A stretch of 64,000 bases of DNA from Myxococcus sp. CA023. GTDB lineage: Bacteria; Myxococcota; Myxococcia; Myxococcales; Myxococcaceae. Location: the NCBI RefSeq assembly GCF_010998615.1, contig NZ_JAAEAH010000055.1, positions 1 to 64,000 on the forward strand, written 5' to 3'. Below, one piece after another: positions 8,772-17,571 of the stretch (its first letter is position 1; every line of letters starts with the position of its first letter). A model generated the notes under the pieces. It made no database searches and was not told where the DNA came from. It saw nothing but the letters and a program-made list of their open reading frames with translations. A program made the translations under genes and the position numbers.

Positions 8772-11030
8772 ATGGCTTCGCTCATCTATCGCCGCTACGG
8801 CGGCTCGCTCCAGGTCGACATCCCCTCCTTCGATGTGCTGGTGGAGGCGATCCGCATCCCCGAAACGCAGTGGATTGCAACGGCGTGCCCGTTGGAGGGC
8901 CTGAGCTGTGATCCACGCCTGCTGACGTTGATGGACGCGGACGGCAATGGCCGCATCCGCGTGGCGGAGGTGCGCACGGCGGTGGACTGGGCCGCCAAGC
9001 AGCTCAAGGACCGGCGCGGCGCGGACGCCTCCAGTGACGTGCTGGAGCTGGACGCGCTCAGCGAGGGGGCGCGGCCCCTGCGCGGCGCGGCGGAGATGAT
9101 TCTCCGGACGCTGAAGGCGACGGACGCCGGGCGCATCTCACTGGCGCAGGTTCGCGAGAGCGAGAAGGCCCTGCGAGAGACCGGGCAGAACGGCGATGGC
9201 ATCGTCGCGCCCGATCACCTGCCCGAGCACCTGCGGCCCCTGGCCCAGGAGCTGATGGCCAGCTTTCCCGCGCTGACGAACCGGGCGGGCAAGGTGGGCG
9301 TGGACGCGACGCTGGTGAAGCGCTTCCGCGAGGAGCGCGCGAAGCTGCGGGAGCACCGGGAGAAGCAGGGCGCGGCGTTCGTCTGGGGTGACGTCAGCCT
9401 GGAGACGGCGAAGCGCGTGCGCGACGTGGCGCCGCTGCTGGATGCGTACTTCGTGCAGTGCCGGCTGGTGGCAGCGCAGCCCGAAGCGGCGGCGAGCCTG
9501 CGCCTGCGCGCGGAGCGGGTGGAGGGCGCGCTGGGCGACGTGGCGGCGCTGGGGAAGGCGGCGGGCGACCTGCCCATCGCGCCGCCGGATGCGTCGGGTG
9601 TGCTGGAGTGGTCCCGTCTCCTGCGCGGGCCCGCGTACGAGGTGGTGGAGGCGTTCCGGACGGACGTCGCCACGCCGATGACGGGGGATTCGCAGCGGCT
9701 GTCGGACTCGGCGTGGCGAGAGCTGGCGGCGAAGGCGGACGGCGTGCTGGCGTGGCAGGCGCAGCTCGAGGCGAACCCGGTGCGCAAGCTGATGGACACG
9801 CTGCCGTCGGTTTCGGACGCGGACCTGGATGCCCTGGGAGCCGCGAGCGCGGCGGACCTCGCGCTCAAGCCCACGCTGGATGCCGTCAACGAGTTGGAGC
9901 GGTTGGTGCTCTACCAGCGCTGGCTGCTGCTGTTCGCGAACAACTTCATCAGCATGCCCAACCTCTACATGCCCAAGCGGTTGGCGCTGGTGGAGAAGGG
10001 GACGCTCATCCTGGGCGGGCGCAAGTACACGCTGTCGGTGCTGGTGACGAACCGGGCCGCGCACTCCGCGCTCACCGCGCTGGGGACCACCTGCATCCTC
10101 TATGTCCAGGTGGCGCCGAAGGACGGGACGCCCGGGTATGAAGTGGCGGTGCCGGTGACGAGCGGCCGAAGCACGGAGCTCGCGGTGGGCAAGCGGGGCG
10201 TCTTCTACGACGTGGACGGCGTGGAGAGCGACGCCATCGTGACGCAGGTGGTTCGTCAGCCCGTGTCACTGTGGGAGTCGATGACCATGCCCTTCGCGCG
10301 CATCGGCGAGTTCATCACCCAGAAGGTGGAGGGCCTGGCGTCGGCGGGCGAGAAGACGTTCGATTCGACGCTGGAGCAGGGCTACACGAACGCGACGAAT
10401 GCGCCGCCGGTGGCGCCTCCTCCGGCGGCGGGCCCGGCTCCGGCCGCGGCGGCGCCCGCGGGAGGCGGGTTGGCGGGCATCGTGGCGGCGGGCGGCCTGG
10501 CGGCGGCGGCGCTGGGCTCGTCTTTCGCGTTCATCATGACGCAGGTGAAGTCGCTGACGCTGGTGGACCTCATCTCCGCGGCGACGCTGATTGCCATTGT
10601 CGTCATGGCCCCGGCGGGGCTCCTGGGCTGGCTGAAGCTGCGCCGGCGCAACCTGGCGCTGCTGTTGGAAGGCTCGGGCTGGGCGCTGAACGACCGGCTG
10701 ATGCTGACGCCGGAGCTGTCCTCGCTGGTGACGCGCCGTCCGAAACTGCCCTCGAACGCCCGGGTGGACCGCTTGGACATGGTGCGCTCGGCGCTGGTCC
10801 GGCAACAGGAGGACGACGAGGCGGAGGGCACGTCCGGGTGGACGAAGCTGGCCATCACGCTGGCGGTGATTTTCGTGTTGCTCTGGCAGGTCCGGATTCC
10901 GCTGTTGACCTGGTTCTGCCACGCGGGCTGGTTGTCTCAGGACACCTGCCTGGCGGTGTTGCCGTCCCAGGCGGAGCCGGCTCCTGCGGCGGCAGCAGCG
11001 CCTGCCGCGGCTCCGGCCAAGGCACCGTAG
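8772..11030 (+). CDS. EF-hand-containing membrane protein of unknown function
   Basis: 752 aa, not recognised as a named family. Near residue 53 there is a textbook calcium-binding EF-hand loop, DADGNGRIRVAE. About 80 residues later there is a degenerate second loop (GQNGDGIVAPDH). Residues of about 100-560 are soluble and helical. Then a low-complexity Ala/Pro linker leads into a membrane part: LAGIVAAGGLAAAALG, a second helix pair near LVDLISAATLIAIVVMAPAGLL, and a last helix WTKLAITLAVIFVLLW. The C-terminus is Pro/Ala-rich. The start at 8772 is chosen over the GTG/ATG region at 8751 because of better composition. Calcium binding is inference from the loop. Confidence 0.78.
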   Translation: MASLIYRRYGGSLQVDIPSFDVLVEAIRIPETQWIATACPLEGLSCDPRLLTLMDADGNGRIRVAEVRTAVDWAAKQLKDRRGADASSDVLELDALSEGARPLRGAAEMILRTLKATDAGRISLAQVRESEKALRETGQNGDGIVAPDHLPEHLRPLAQELMASFPALTNRAGKVGVDATLVKRFREERAKLREHREKQGAAFVWGDVSLETAKRVRDVAPLLDAYFVQCRLVAAQPEAAASLRLRAERVEGALGDVAALGKAAGDLPIAPPDASGVLEWSRLLRGPAYEVVEAFRTDVATPMTGDSQRLSDSAWRELAAKADGVLAWQAQLEANPVRKLMDTLPSVSDADLDALGAASAADLALKPTLDAVNELERLVLYQRWLLLFANNFISMPNLYMPKRLALVEKGTLILGGRKYTLSVLVTNRAAHSALTALGTTCILYVQVAPKDGTPGYEVAVPVTSGRSTELAVGKRGVFYDVDGVESDAIVTQVVRQPVSLWESMTMPFARIGEFITQKVEGLASAGEKTFDSTLEQGYTNATNAPPVAPPPAAGPAPAAAAPAGGGLAGIVAAGGLAAAALGSSFAFIMTQVKSLTLVDLISAATLIAIVVMAPAGLLGWLKLRRRNLALLLEGSGWALNDRLMLTPELSSLVTRRPKLPSNARVDRLDMVRSALVRQQEDDEAEGTSGWTKLAITLAVIFVLLWQVRIPLLTWFCHAGWLSQDTCLAVLPSQAEPAPAAAAAPAAAPAKAP

Positions 11031-11080
11031 GCCCACCGCGAATCTTGCCAGGATTTCTCCGGCCCGTAGGCTCGTCCTCG

Positions 11081-11983
11081 ATGACGAGCCTGTCGCCGCT
11101 GCTGGAGAAGTTCCGCGCCCACCTGGAGGACGAGAAGGGCTCGTCCCCGCACACGGTGCGCAACTACCTCATCGACCTGGTGGACTTCGAGCGCTACCTG
11201 GTGGAGCGAGTGAAGCTGTCGCTCCTGTCGGGGACGCACGCGGCGATTCGTGGCTACCTGGGCACGTTGAGCACGGACCACGCGCCCGCGAGCCGGGCGC
11301 GGCGGCTGGCGAGCATCAAGTCGTTCTACAAGTACCTGGTGCGGCAGAAGCTGCTACCGGCCAGCCCCGCGAAGTTGGTGAAGAGCCCGAAGCTGCCGAA
11401 GACGCTGCCCAAGGTGCTGCCGGTGGAGGAGGTCTTCGCCATCCTGGACATGCCTGACGTGAAGACGGTGCTCGGGCTGCGGGACCGGGCGATTCTGGAG
11501 CTGCTCTACGGTGGCGGCCTGCGTATCAGTGAGTTGTGCGGGTTGGACCTGCTGGACATCGACCGCAGCGGGCGAATCGTCCGGGTGATGGGCAAGGGGA
11601 GCAAGGAGCGGCTCGTGCCCGTGAACGCGCAGTCCATCCGGGCGTTGGAGGCGTACCTCGCGAGGCGGGGAGAGCTGCTGGCCACGATTCGGAAGGACCA
11701 GGCGCCAGAGGCGATGTTCCTCAACTTCCGGGGTGGCCGCCTGACGCCGAGGAGCATCGCGCGGCACCTGGACACGTACGTGCTGAAGTGCGCGCTGACG
11801 CGGAAGGTGAGCCCGCATGCCATGCGTCACTCCTTCGCCACGCACCTGCTGGGCGGGGGCGCGGACATCCGCAGCATCCAGGAGCTGCTGGGCCATTCGA
11901 GCCTGTCCACCACGCAGCGGTATACCCAGGTGACGTGGGAGCAGCTCCAGCAGGTCTACGACTCCGCGCATCCGCGGGCGTGA
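11081..11983 (+). CDS. xerC: Tyrosine recombinase XerC
   Basis: 300 aa, the usual Xer length. It resolves chromosome dimers at dif together with a second Xer protein. The N-terminal SAM-like domain (EKGSSPHTVRNYLIDL) is followed by the catalytic domain with all key residues: Arg in GGGLRISELCGLD, Lys in GKGSKERLVP, HxxR in SPHAMRHSFATHLL, His in LLGHSSLSTTQ, and the nucleophile Tyr in TQRYTQV near residue 281. Assigned as XerC rather than XerD by its place before hslVU, as with codV-clpQ-clpY in Bacillus. No cargo, attachment site or excisionase lies nearby, so it is not a mobile-element integrase. Confidence 0.85.
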   Translation: MTSLSPLLEKFRAHLEDEKGSSPHTVRNYLIDLVDFERYLVERVKLSLLSGTHAAIRGYLGTLSTDHAPASRARRLASIKSFYKYLVRQKLLPASPAKLVKSPKLPKTLPKVLPVEEVFAILDMPDVKTVLGLRDRAILELLYGGGLRISELCGLDLLDIDRSGRIVRVMGKGSKERLVPVNAQSIRALEAYLARRGELLATIRKDQAPEAMFLNFRGGRLTPRSIARHLDTYVLKCALTRKVSPHAMRHSFATHLLGGGADIRSIQELLGHSSLSTTQRYTQVTWEQLQQVYDSAHPRA

Positions 11984-12011
11984 GTGCAATGAGTCCAGGC
12001 GGTGCAACGTG

Positions 12012-12293
12012 ATGCAGACCGTGGCCGCCATGGCGAACGGGCTGGCCTGGTTCTTCCTGGCACTGGGCGTGTTGTCAGACGGGTTCACCGTGTTCCTGTT
12101 GGTGACGACAGCACTCAGAAAGCGGATGGCTTCGGGCGTTCCCGTGGTTGCATTGCTGTTCTACGCGCAGTTCTGCGCCATTCGCTCGGGTTTGTCCCTG
12201 TCCTGTTTTGCCCCGGTTCTCGTGGCGCTCTGTCTCGTCCATCTGGGCGTGCAGTGGGGCTTGCCGGTGCTATTGGCGCGCCAGCGGTCGTGA
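12012..12293 (+). CDS. Small membrane protein, unknown
   Basis: 93 aa from the ATG at 12012 (a GTG directly before it at 12009 is also usable). Three hydrophobic stretches are visible: LAWFFLALGVLSDGFTVFLLV, VVALLFYAQFCAIRS and FAPVLVALCLVHLGVQWGLPVLL. This suggests a three-helix inner-membrane protein. No family is recognised. Its codon use is less GC-biased than that of its neighbours. It starts about 28 bases after xerC, with the next gene about 60 bases downstream. Confidence 0.55.
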   Translation: MQTVAAMANGLAWFFLALGVLSDGFTVFLLVTTALRKRMASGVPVVALLFYAQFCAIRSGLSLSCFAPVLVALCLVHLGVQWGLPVLLARQRS

Positions 12294-12352
12294 CGTCGAG
12301 CCTGGGGCGTTGGGGTAGCGGATCCCCACGTGGGGTGTCATAGCTGCTCGAT

Positions 12353-14173
12353 GTGACCCTTCCCGCGCTCATCACCCTTGGCGTCCTCGCCGTCTCCCTG
12401 GTGCTCTTCGTGAGCGACCGGGTACGGCTGGACATCGTGGCGCTGCTCGCGCTCCTGTCGCTCCTCCTCTTCGACATCGTTCCTGTGGAGGATGCGCTCG
12501 CGGGTTTCAGCAACCCGGTGGTCATCATGCTGGTGGGGCTCTTCGTGATTGGCGGCGCCATCACGGAGACAGGACTGGCGGGGTGGCTGGGACAGCGGCT
12601 GGGGCACCTCGCGGGGGAAGGGGAGGGGCGCACCATCGCCGTGGTGATGCTGGCCACCGCCGCCCTGTCCGCCTTCATGAGCTCCACGGGGACCGTGGCC
12701 ATCTTGATGCCGGTGGTGGGGACGCTCGCCCTCCGGCGCGGAATCGCGCCCGCCCGCATCTACCTGCCCTTCGCGTTCGCCGCCCACCTGGGAAGCATGC
12801 TGACGCTCATCAGCACCCCGCCCAACCTCATCGTGAGTGGGGCGCTTCGGGACGCAGGCCATGAGCCGTTCCGCTTCTTCACCTTCTTCCCCATCGGCGT
12901 GGTGATGCTCGCCGCGGGCATGCTGTTCCTCATCTTCGCCGGCAAATACCTGCTGCCCTCGGCGGCGCAGGGGCAGGTCGCGGCGCAGGCCGTGCTGTCG
13001 CCCGAGGACTTCGCCACTGAGTACGGCCTGGGAACGTTGCTTCATGCCCTCCGTGTTCCCCGTGGCTCGAAGCTCGTGGGCCGGACGCTCGGCGAGGCCA
13101 ACCTGCGCTCCGCGCACGCAGTGAATGTGGTGGGCATCTCATTGGCGGGCGATGCGCATCCGGTGGTTCCGCACCGTCCCTTCGGAGCGAACGAAGTCCT
13201 GGTCGTCCAGGGCCATGAGGATGCAGTCGTCGCGACGGTGGAGCACTGGGGGTTGGAGCGGCTCCCGTCCTTGCAATCGCTGTCGCTGCCTCCCGAGGAG
13301 TCGCTCGCGGAGGTGGTGATTCCCCGCCGCTCGGCGCTGGTGGGCCGGACGCTCCGTCAGGCGCGCTTCCGTGACCAGTTCCGGGCCACGGTGCTCGCGA
13401 TTCGCCGGGGCACGGACGCGGTGGTGGATGCCTCGTCTCCCGCACTCAAAGACTTCACGCTGCGGCGCGGCGACACCCTGCTCGTGAAGGGCCGCAAGAA
13501 GCACCTGCGCAACCTGTCCGAGGCCCGAAGAGACCTCGTGCTGCTCGCCGAACCCGACCCGCGCACCGACCGCCTCGCGGACCCACGGCGGGCGGCGCTC
13601 ACCGTCGTCATCACCCTGGCGATGTTGACGGTGATGGCCCTGGGCCTGCTGCCCAACGTGGTCGCTGTGCTGCTCGCGGCGGTGGCCATGGTGCTCACGG
13701 GCTGCGTGCGCTCCTCGGAAGTCTACCGCACGGTCAACTGGGAGAGCGTCGTGCTCATCGCCGGAATGTTCCCGCTGGCCACCGCGCTGGAGCGGACCGG
13801 CGTGACGCAACTGGCGGTGGCGGGCCTGGAGCGGCTCTTCACCGGCGCAAGCCCTCACGCCGTATTGGCGGTGCTTGCCATCGTGACGTCCACCCTGGGC
13901 TTGTTCATCTCCAACACGGCCACCGCCGTCCTCGTGGCCCCGGTGGCCCTCCGCATCGCGGAGTCCATGGAACTCCGGCCCGAGCCGCTGCTGATGGCGG
14001 TGGCCATTACCGCGTCGGCGGCGTTCGCCACGCCCATCGCGTCGCCCGTGAACACGCTGGTCATGAGCCCTGGGGGCTACCGGTTCGCCGACTATGCTCG
14101 GGTGGGCATCCCGCTCCAGGTGCTCATCGTCGCGCTGGCGGTGCTGGTGGTGCCGTGGGTGCTTCCTTTTTGA
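12353..14173 (+). CDS. SLC13-family permease with two central TrkA-C (RCK_C) domains
   Basis: 606 aa, probable anion/dicarboxylate/sulfate:sodium symporter. The GTG start at 12353 places the first helix at once (LPALITLGVLAVSLVLF). N-terminal transmembrane bundle has the family motifs GFSNPVVIMLVGLFVIGGAI and HLGSMLTLISTPPNLIVSG. A soluble middle holds two TrkA-C-like domains (SKLVGRTLGEANLR and SALVGRTLRQARFR are the paired starts), followed by a second bundle with LFISNTATAVLVAPVAL and FATPIASPVNTLVMSPGGY. The two inverted bundles flanking regulatory RCK_C domains are typical for this subfamily. The transported substrate cannot be told from sequence. It sits between xerC and hslV and interrupts the usual adjacency of those genes. 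Confidence 0.85.
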   Translation: MTLPALITLGVLAVSLVLFVSDRVRLDIVALLALLSLLLFDIVPVEDALAGFSNPVVIMLVGLFVIGGAITETGLAGWLGQRLGHLAGEGEGRTIAVVMLATAALSAFMSSTGTVAILMPVVGTLALRRGIAPARIYLPFAFAAHLGSMLTLISTPPNLIVSGALRDAGHEPFRFFTFFPIGVVMLAAGMLFLIFAGKYLLPSAAQGQVAAQAVLSPEDFATEYGLGTLLHALRVPRGSKLVGRTLGEANLRSAHAVNVVGISLAGDAHPVVPHRPFGANEVLVVQGHEDAVVATVEHWGLERLPSLQSLSLPPEESLAEVVIPRRSALVGRTLRQARFRDQFRATVLAIRRGTDAVVDASSPALKDFTLRRGDTLLVKGRKKHLRNLSEARRDLVLLAEPDPRTDRLADPRRAALTVVITLAMLTVMALGLLPNVVAVLLAAVAMVLTGCVRSSEVYRTVNWESVVLIAGMFPLATALERTGVTQLAVAGLERLFTGASPHAVLAVLAIVTSTLGLFISNTATAVLVAPVALRIAESMELRPEPLLMAVAITASAAFATPIASPVNTLVMSPGGYRFADYARVGIPLQVLIVALAVLVVPWVLPF

Positions 14174-14243
14174 AGTCTGAGAGCAGACAGCCAGTCACTG
14201 TTCCTTGGAAACACCGCGCCCGGCTTGTTAAACCCCGGGTCCT

Positions 14244-14771
14244 ATGTTCCACGGCACCACCATTCTCTGCGTGCGGCGCGACGGGAAGGTCGCCATCGCC
14301 AGCGACGGCCAGGTCTCCCTCGAAAAGACCGTGATGAAGAACACGGCGAAGAAGGTCCGCCGGCTAGGCGAAGGCCAGGTGCTCGCCGGCTTCGCTGGCA
14401 GCACCGCGGACGCCTTCACGCTCTTCGAGCGCTTCGAGGCCAAGCTCAAGGAGCACCAGAAGAACATGGCCCGCGCCTGCGTGGAGCTGGGCAAGGACTG
14501 GCGCACCGACCGCTTCCTCCGCCGGCTGGAAGCGCTCCTCATCGTCGCCGACAAGGAGAAGACGTTCATCCTCTCCGGCGCGGGTGACGTGATTGAACCC
14601 GACTACGGCATCGCCGCCGTGGGCAGTGGTGGCCCCTACGCGTTCGCCGCCGCGCGCGCCCTCATGGCGCACACGCAGATGTCTGCTCGCGACGTGGTGC
14701 ACCAGTCGCTCACCATCGCGGGTGAAATCGACATCTACACCAACGCCAACATCTCCATCGAAGAGCTCTAG
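14244..14771 (+). CDS. hslV: ATP-dependent protease peptidase subunit HslV
   Basis: 175 aa, N-terminal-nucleophile threonine peptidase that forms a double hexameric ring and works with HslU. The N-terminus is [23 protein letters not shown]; the active nucleophile would be the first Thr of GTT after processing, as in other HslV proteins that carry a short propeptide. Further conserved parts are [20 protein letters not shown], and [14 protein letters not shown] near the C-terminus. The gene is 12 bases upstream of hslU, giving a two-gene operon. Possible weak promoter just before (TTGGAA at 14205, TTAAAC at 14228) is not convincing. Confidence 0.96.
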   Translation: MFHGTTILCVRRDGKVAIASDGQVSLEKTVMKNTAKKVRRLGEGQVLAGFAGSTADAFTLFERFEAKLKEHQKNMARACVELGKDWRTDRFLRRLEALLIVADKEKTFILSGAGDVIEPDYGIAAVGSGGPYAFAAARALMAHTQMSARDVVHQSLTIAGEIDIYTNANISIEEL

Positions 14772-14783
14772 GAGACACACCCC

Positions 14784-16181
14784 GTGGCCGAATCGCGCAA
14801 GTTGTCCGCCTTCACGCCTCGCGAGGTCGTCAGCGAGCTGGACCGCTACATCGTCGGGCAGAACGCCGCCAAGCGCGCCGTCGCCATTGCCCTGCGCAAC
14901 CGGTGGCGCCGCCAGCAGGTCAACGACGACCTGCGGGACGAAATCCACCCGAAGAACATCATCATGATTGGCCCCACCGGCGTGGGGAAGACGGAGATTG
15001 CCCGCCGCCTGGCGAAGCTCGCCCAGGCGCCCTTCGTCAAGGTGGAGGCCTCCAAGTTCACCGAGGTCGGCTACGTCGGCCGTGACGTCGAGTCGATGAT
15101 TCGCGACCTCGTCGAGGCCGCCATCGCGCTGGTCCGCGAGGAGGAGACCGAGAAGGTCGGTCCCCGCGCCGAGGAACTGGCCGAGGACCGCGTGATCGAG
15201 CTGATGCAGGGCGGCGGCGTGAAGTCGTCGTCCGCGACGCCGCCGTTCGGCTTCGCCCCACCGCCACCCCCACCGGTCCAGCGTGTCAGCGACACAGCGC
15301 GCGAGAAGTTCCGCGCCCAGCTCCGCGCTGGCACCCTGGATGACGTGGAGGTGGAGGTGGAGACCGCGGAGTCGTCGCCCACCTTCATGCGGGGCTTCTC
15401 CGGCCAGGGCATGGAGGAGATTGGCGTCAACCTCCAGGACCTCTTCAAGAACATGCCGGGCATGAACAAGACGCGCCGCCGTCGCGTGCGCGTGCCCGAG
15501 GCGCTTCAGCTCCTGCGCAAGGAAGAGGCCGCCAAGCTGGTGGACCCCGACCGCGTCCAGCGCGAGGCCGTGGTCCGCGCGGAGATGAACGGCATCATCT
15601 TCATCGACGAAATCGACAAGATTGCCAGCCGTGAGGGCGGCAAGGGCGGGGGCGGCCCGGACGTGTCCCGGGAGGGCGTCCAGCGGGACATCCTCCCCAT
15701 CGTCGAGGGCTCCACCATCAACACCAAGTATGGCGTCGTGAAGACTGACCACATGCTCTTCATCGCCGCTGGCGCCTTCCACGTGTCCAAGCCCAGCGAC
15801 CTCATCCCTGAATTGCAGGGCCGCTTTCCCATCCGCGTGGAGCTGGAGCCCCTGACGGGCGAGGACCTGGTCCGAATCCTCCGGGAGCCGAAGAATTCGC
15901 TCTTGCGACAGTACACGGCCCTGCTCAGCACCGAAGGTGTGCGACTGTCCTTCACCGACGACGCGGTGACGGAGCTGGCGCGCATCGCCCAGCAGGCAAA
16001 CGAGAGCACGGCGAACATCGGAGCCCGGCGGCTGCACACCATCCTGGAGCGACTGCTGGACGAGGTGTCCTTCTCCGCCAGTGAGATGGGACCCCGGGAT
16101 TTCCAGGTGGACGCCGCCTACGTGCGCGAGCGCCTGGCCGCCATCGTCCAGGACGAGGACCTGTCGCGCTACATCCTGTAG
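14784..16181 (+). CDS. hslU: ATP-dependent protease ATPase subunit HslU
   Basis: 465 aa AAA+ unfoldase, partner of HslV. GTG start at 14784 follows AGGAGA. N-terminal family signature [20 protein letters not shown]; Walker [10 protein letters not shown]; the pore motif region [14 protein letters not shown]; then the inserted I-domain (about residues 115-250, with a Pro-rich stretch APPPPPPV); Walker [13 protein letters not shown]; and sensor 2 region [21 protein letters not shown]. It ends with EDLSRYIL, the conserved C-terminal tail that docks into HslV. Complete and normal. Confidence 0.96.
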   Translation: MAESRKLSAFTPREVVSELDRYIVGQNAAKRAVAIALRNRWRRQQVNDDLRDEIHPKNIIMIGPTGVGKTEIARRLAKLAQAPFVKVEASKFTEVGYVGRDVESMIRDLVEAAIALVREEETEKVGPRAEELAEDRVIELMQGGGVKSSSATPPFGFAPPPPPPVQRVSDTAREKFRAQLRAGTLDDVEVEVETAESSPTFMRGFSGQGMEEIGVNLQDLFKNMPGMNKTRRRRVRVPEALQLLRKEEAAKLVDPDRVQREAVVRAEMNGIIFIDEIDKIASREGGKGGGGPDVSREGVQRDILPIVEGSTINTKYGVVKTDHMLFIAAGAFHVSKPSDLIPELQGRFPIRVELEPLTGEDLVRILREPKNSLLRQYTALLSTEGVRLSFTDDAVTELARIAQQANESTANIGARRLHTILERLLDEVSFSASEMGPRDFQVDAAYVRERLAAIVQDEDLSRYIL

Positions 16182-16218
16182 CGCGCTATATGCGGAGGGG
16201 TACCGTACCGCACGAAGG

Positions 16219-17463
16219 ATGACTGCCTTGTCGCAATCCGAGCCTTCCCCCTCCGCATCGTCCGACTCCTCCACCGACTCCCTGGTCCAGAAGGCGAAGC
16301 GCCACCTGCTGCAGAACTACAAGCAGCCGCCCTTCGTCCTGGCGCGGGGCCAGGGGGCTCGTGTCTGGGACACGGATGGCCGCGAGTACCTGGACCTGAT
16401 TGGTGGCATCGCCACGTGCGCGCTGGGACACTGCCACCCGGACGTCGTGGCCGCCGCGAAGGCGCAGCTGGATTCGCTGTGGCACGTCTCCAACGTGTTC
16501 TATTCTCAGCCCCAGATTGACCTGGCCGCGCAGCTCACCGAGTGGTCCGGCCTGTCACGCGCGTTCTTCTGCAACTCGGGTGCGGAGGCGAACGAGGCGC
16601 TGCTCAAGCTGACGCGCAAGGTGATGAAGGACCGCGGCACGCCGGAGCGCTTCGAGGTCATCTCCTTCGACAGCAGCTTCCACGGCCGCACCCTGGCCAC
16701 CGTCACCGCCACCGGCCAGCCGAAGTACCAGAAGGGCTTCGAGCCGCTGCCCGCCGGCTTCACCCACGTGCCCTACGGCGACCTCGAAGCGGTGCGCAAG
16801 GCCGTGGGCCCGGCGACCGCCGCCATCCTCGTGGAGCCCATCCAAGGGGAGGGCGGGGTGCGGATGGCGCCCCCGGGTTTCCTCGCCGGTCTGCGCGCGC
16901 TGTGTGACGAGCACGGGCTGTTGCTGCTGGTGGACGAAGTGCAGACGGGCATGGGCCGCACCGGCAAGCCGTTCGGCTTCATGCATGAGGGCATCGTCCC
17001 GGACGGCATCAGCGTGGCGAAGGCGCTGGGCAACGGCCTGCCGATTGGCGCCATGCTCTGCAAGGAAGAGTTGGGCGCCAGCCTCACGCCGGGCACGCAC
17101 GGCTCCACCTTCGGTGGCAATCCGGTGGCCGCGGCCGCCGCCAATGCCGTGATGCGCATCCTCCGCCGTCCCGGCTTCCTGGACGAGGTCCAGGAGAAGG
17201 GGGCCTATCTGCTCGCCCGGGCGCGTGAGCTCCAGGGCCGGCTGCCCGCGGGCCGCATCCAGGCCGCGCGCGGCCAGGGGCTGCTGGTGGGCGTGGAGTT
17301 GGATCGCGAGGTGGCGCCCGTCATCGCCCAACTGCGCGGAGAGGGGCTGCTGGTGAATGCCGCCGGCGACCGCACGCTGCGCTTCGCGCCGCCCTTCATC
17401 GTCACCGTGCGTGAGTTGGATGAAGGCCTGTCCATTCTCGAGCGCGTGCTCGCCGCCAACTGA
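16219..17463 (+). CDS. argD: Acetylornithine aminotransferase-type class III aminotransferase
   Basis: 414 aa, PLP-dependent class III aminotransferase, most like ArgD (N-acetylornithine to the semialdehyde in arginine synthesis). It has YLDLIGGIATCALGHCHPDV, the PLP phosphate site FCNSGAEANEALLKL, LLVDEVQTGMGRTG, and the Schiff-base lysine in ISVAKALGNGLPIGAML. The start at 16219 follows GAAGG and adds a Ser-rich N-terminal leader of about 25 residues that lacks conservation. Other class III enzymes (ornithine or succinylornithine transaminase) cannot be excluded, since no other arg gene is adjacent. It follows hslU by 37 bases and may be cotranscribed with it. Confidence 0.8.
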   Translation: MTALSQSEPSPSASSDSSTDSLVQKAKRHLLQNYKQPPFVLARGQGARVWDTDGREYLDLIGGIATCALGHCHPDVVAAAKAQLDSLWHVSNVFYSQPQIDLAAQLTEWSGLSRAFFCNSGAEANEALLKLTRKVMKDRGTPERFEVISFDSSFHGRTLATVTATGQPKYQKGFEPLPAGFTHVPYGDLEAVRKAVGPATAAILVEPIQGEGGVRMAPPGFLAGLRALCDEHGLLLLVDEVQTGMGRTGKPFGFMHEGIVPDGISVAKALGNGLPIGAMLCKEELGASLTPGTHGSTFGGNPVAAAAANAVMRILRRPGFLDEVQEKGAYLLARARELQGRLPAGRIQAARGQGLLVGVELDREVAPVIAQLRGEGLLVNAAGDRTLRFAPPFIVTVRELDEGLSILERVLAAN

Positions 17464-17508
17464 CCGGCGTGGCCGCGTTCCACCGCATGGGGAAGGGTTC
17501 ACGGACGT

Positions 17509-17537
17509 TTGACGCCCTGCGTCCGGAACCCTAGTCT
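17509..17537 (+). promoter_or_regulatory. Candidate sigma70-type promoter for the Hsp70 module
   Basis: TTGACG at 17509-17514 (5 of 6), spacer of exactly 17 bases, then TAGTCT at 17532-17537. A transcript would start near 17544. That favours the GTG at 17572 as the start of the J-domain gene and argues against an in-frame ATG at 17509, which would lie in the promoter itself. Confidence 0.45.
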
Positions 17538-17571
17538 GGAAACTCCGGAAGTCTTTCCTCGGACTGTCACT

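Noticed and set aside
11081-11983. Tyrosine recombinase as a marker of a mobile element
   Set aside because: It is XerC in its conserved place before hslVU; no att repeats or cargo are visible.
14205-14233. Promoter TTGGAA/TTAAAC before hslV
   Set aside because: Only 4 and 3 of 6 matches, and the start would be almost at the ATG; no heat-shock type consensus found either.
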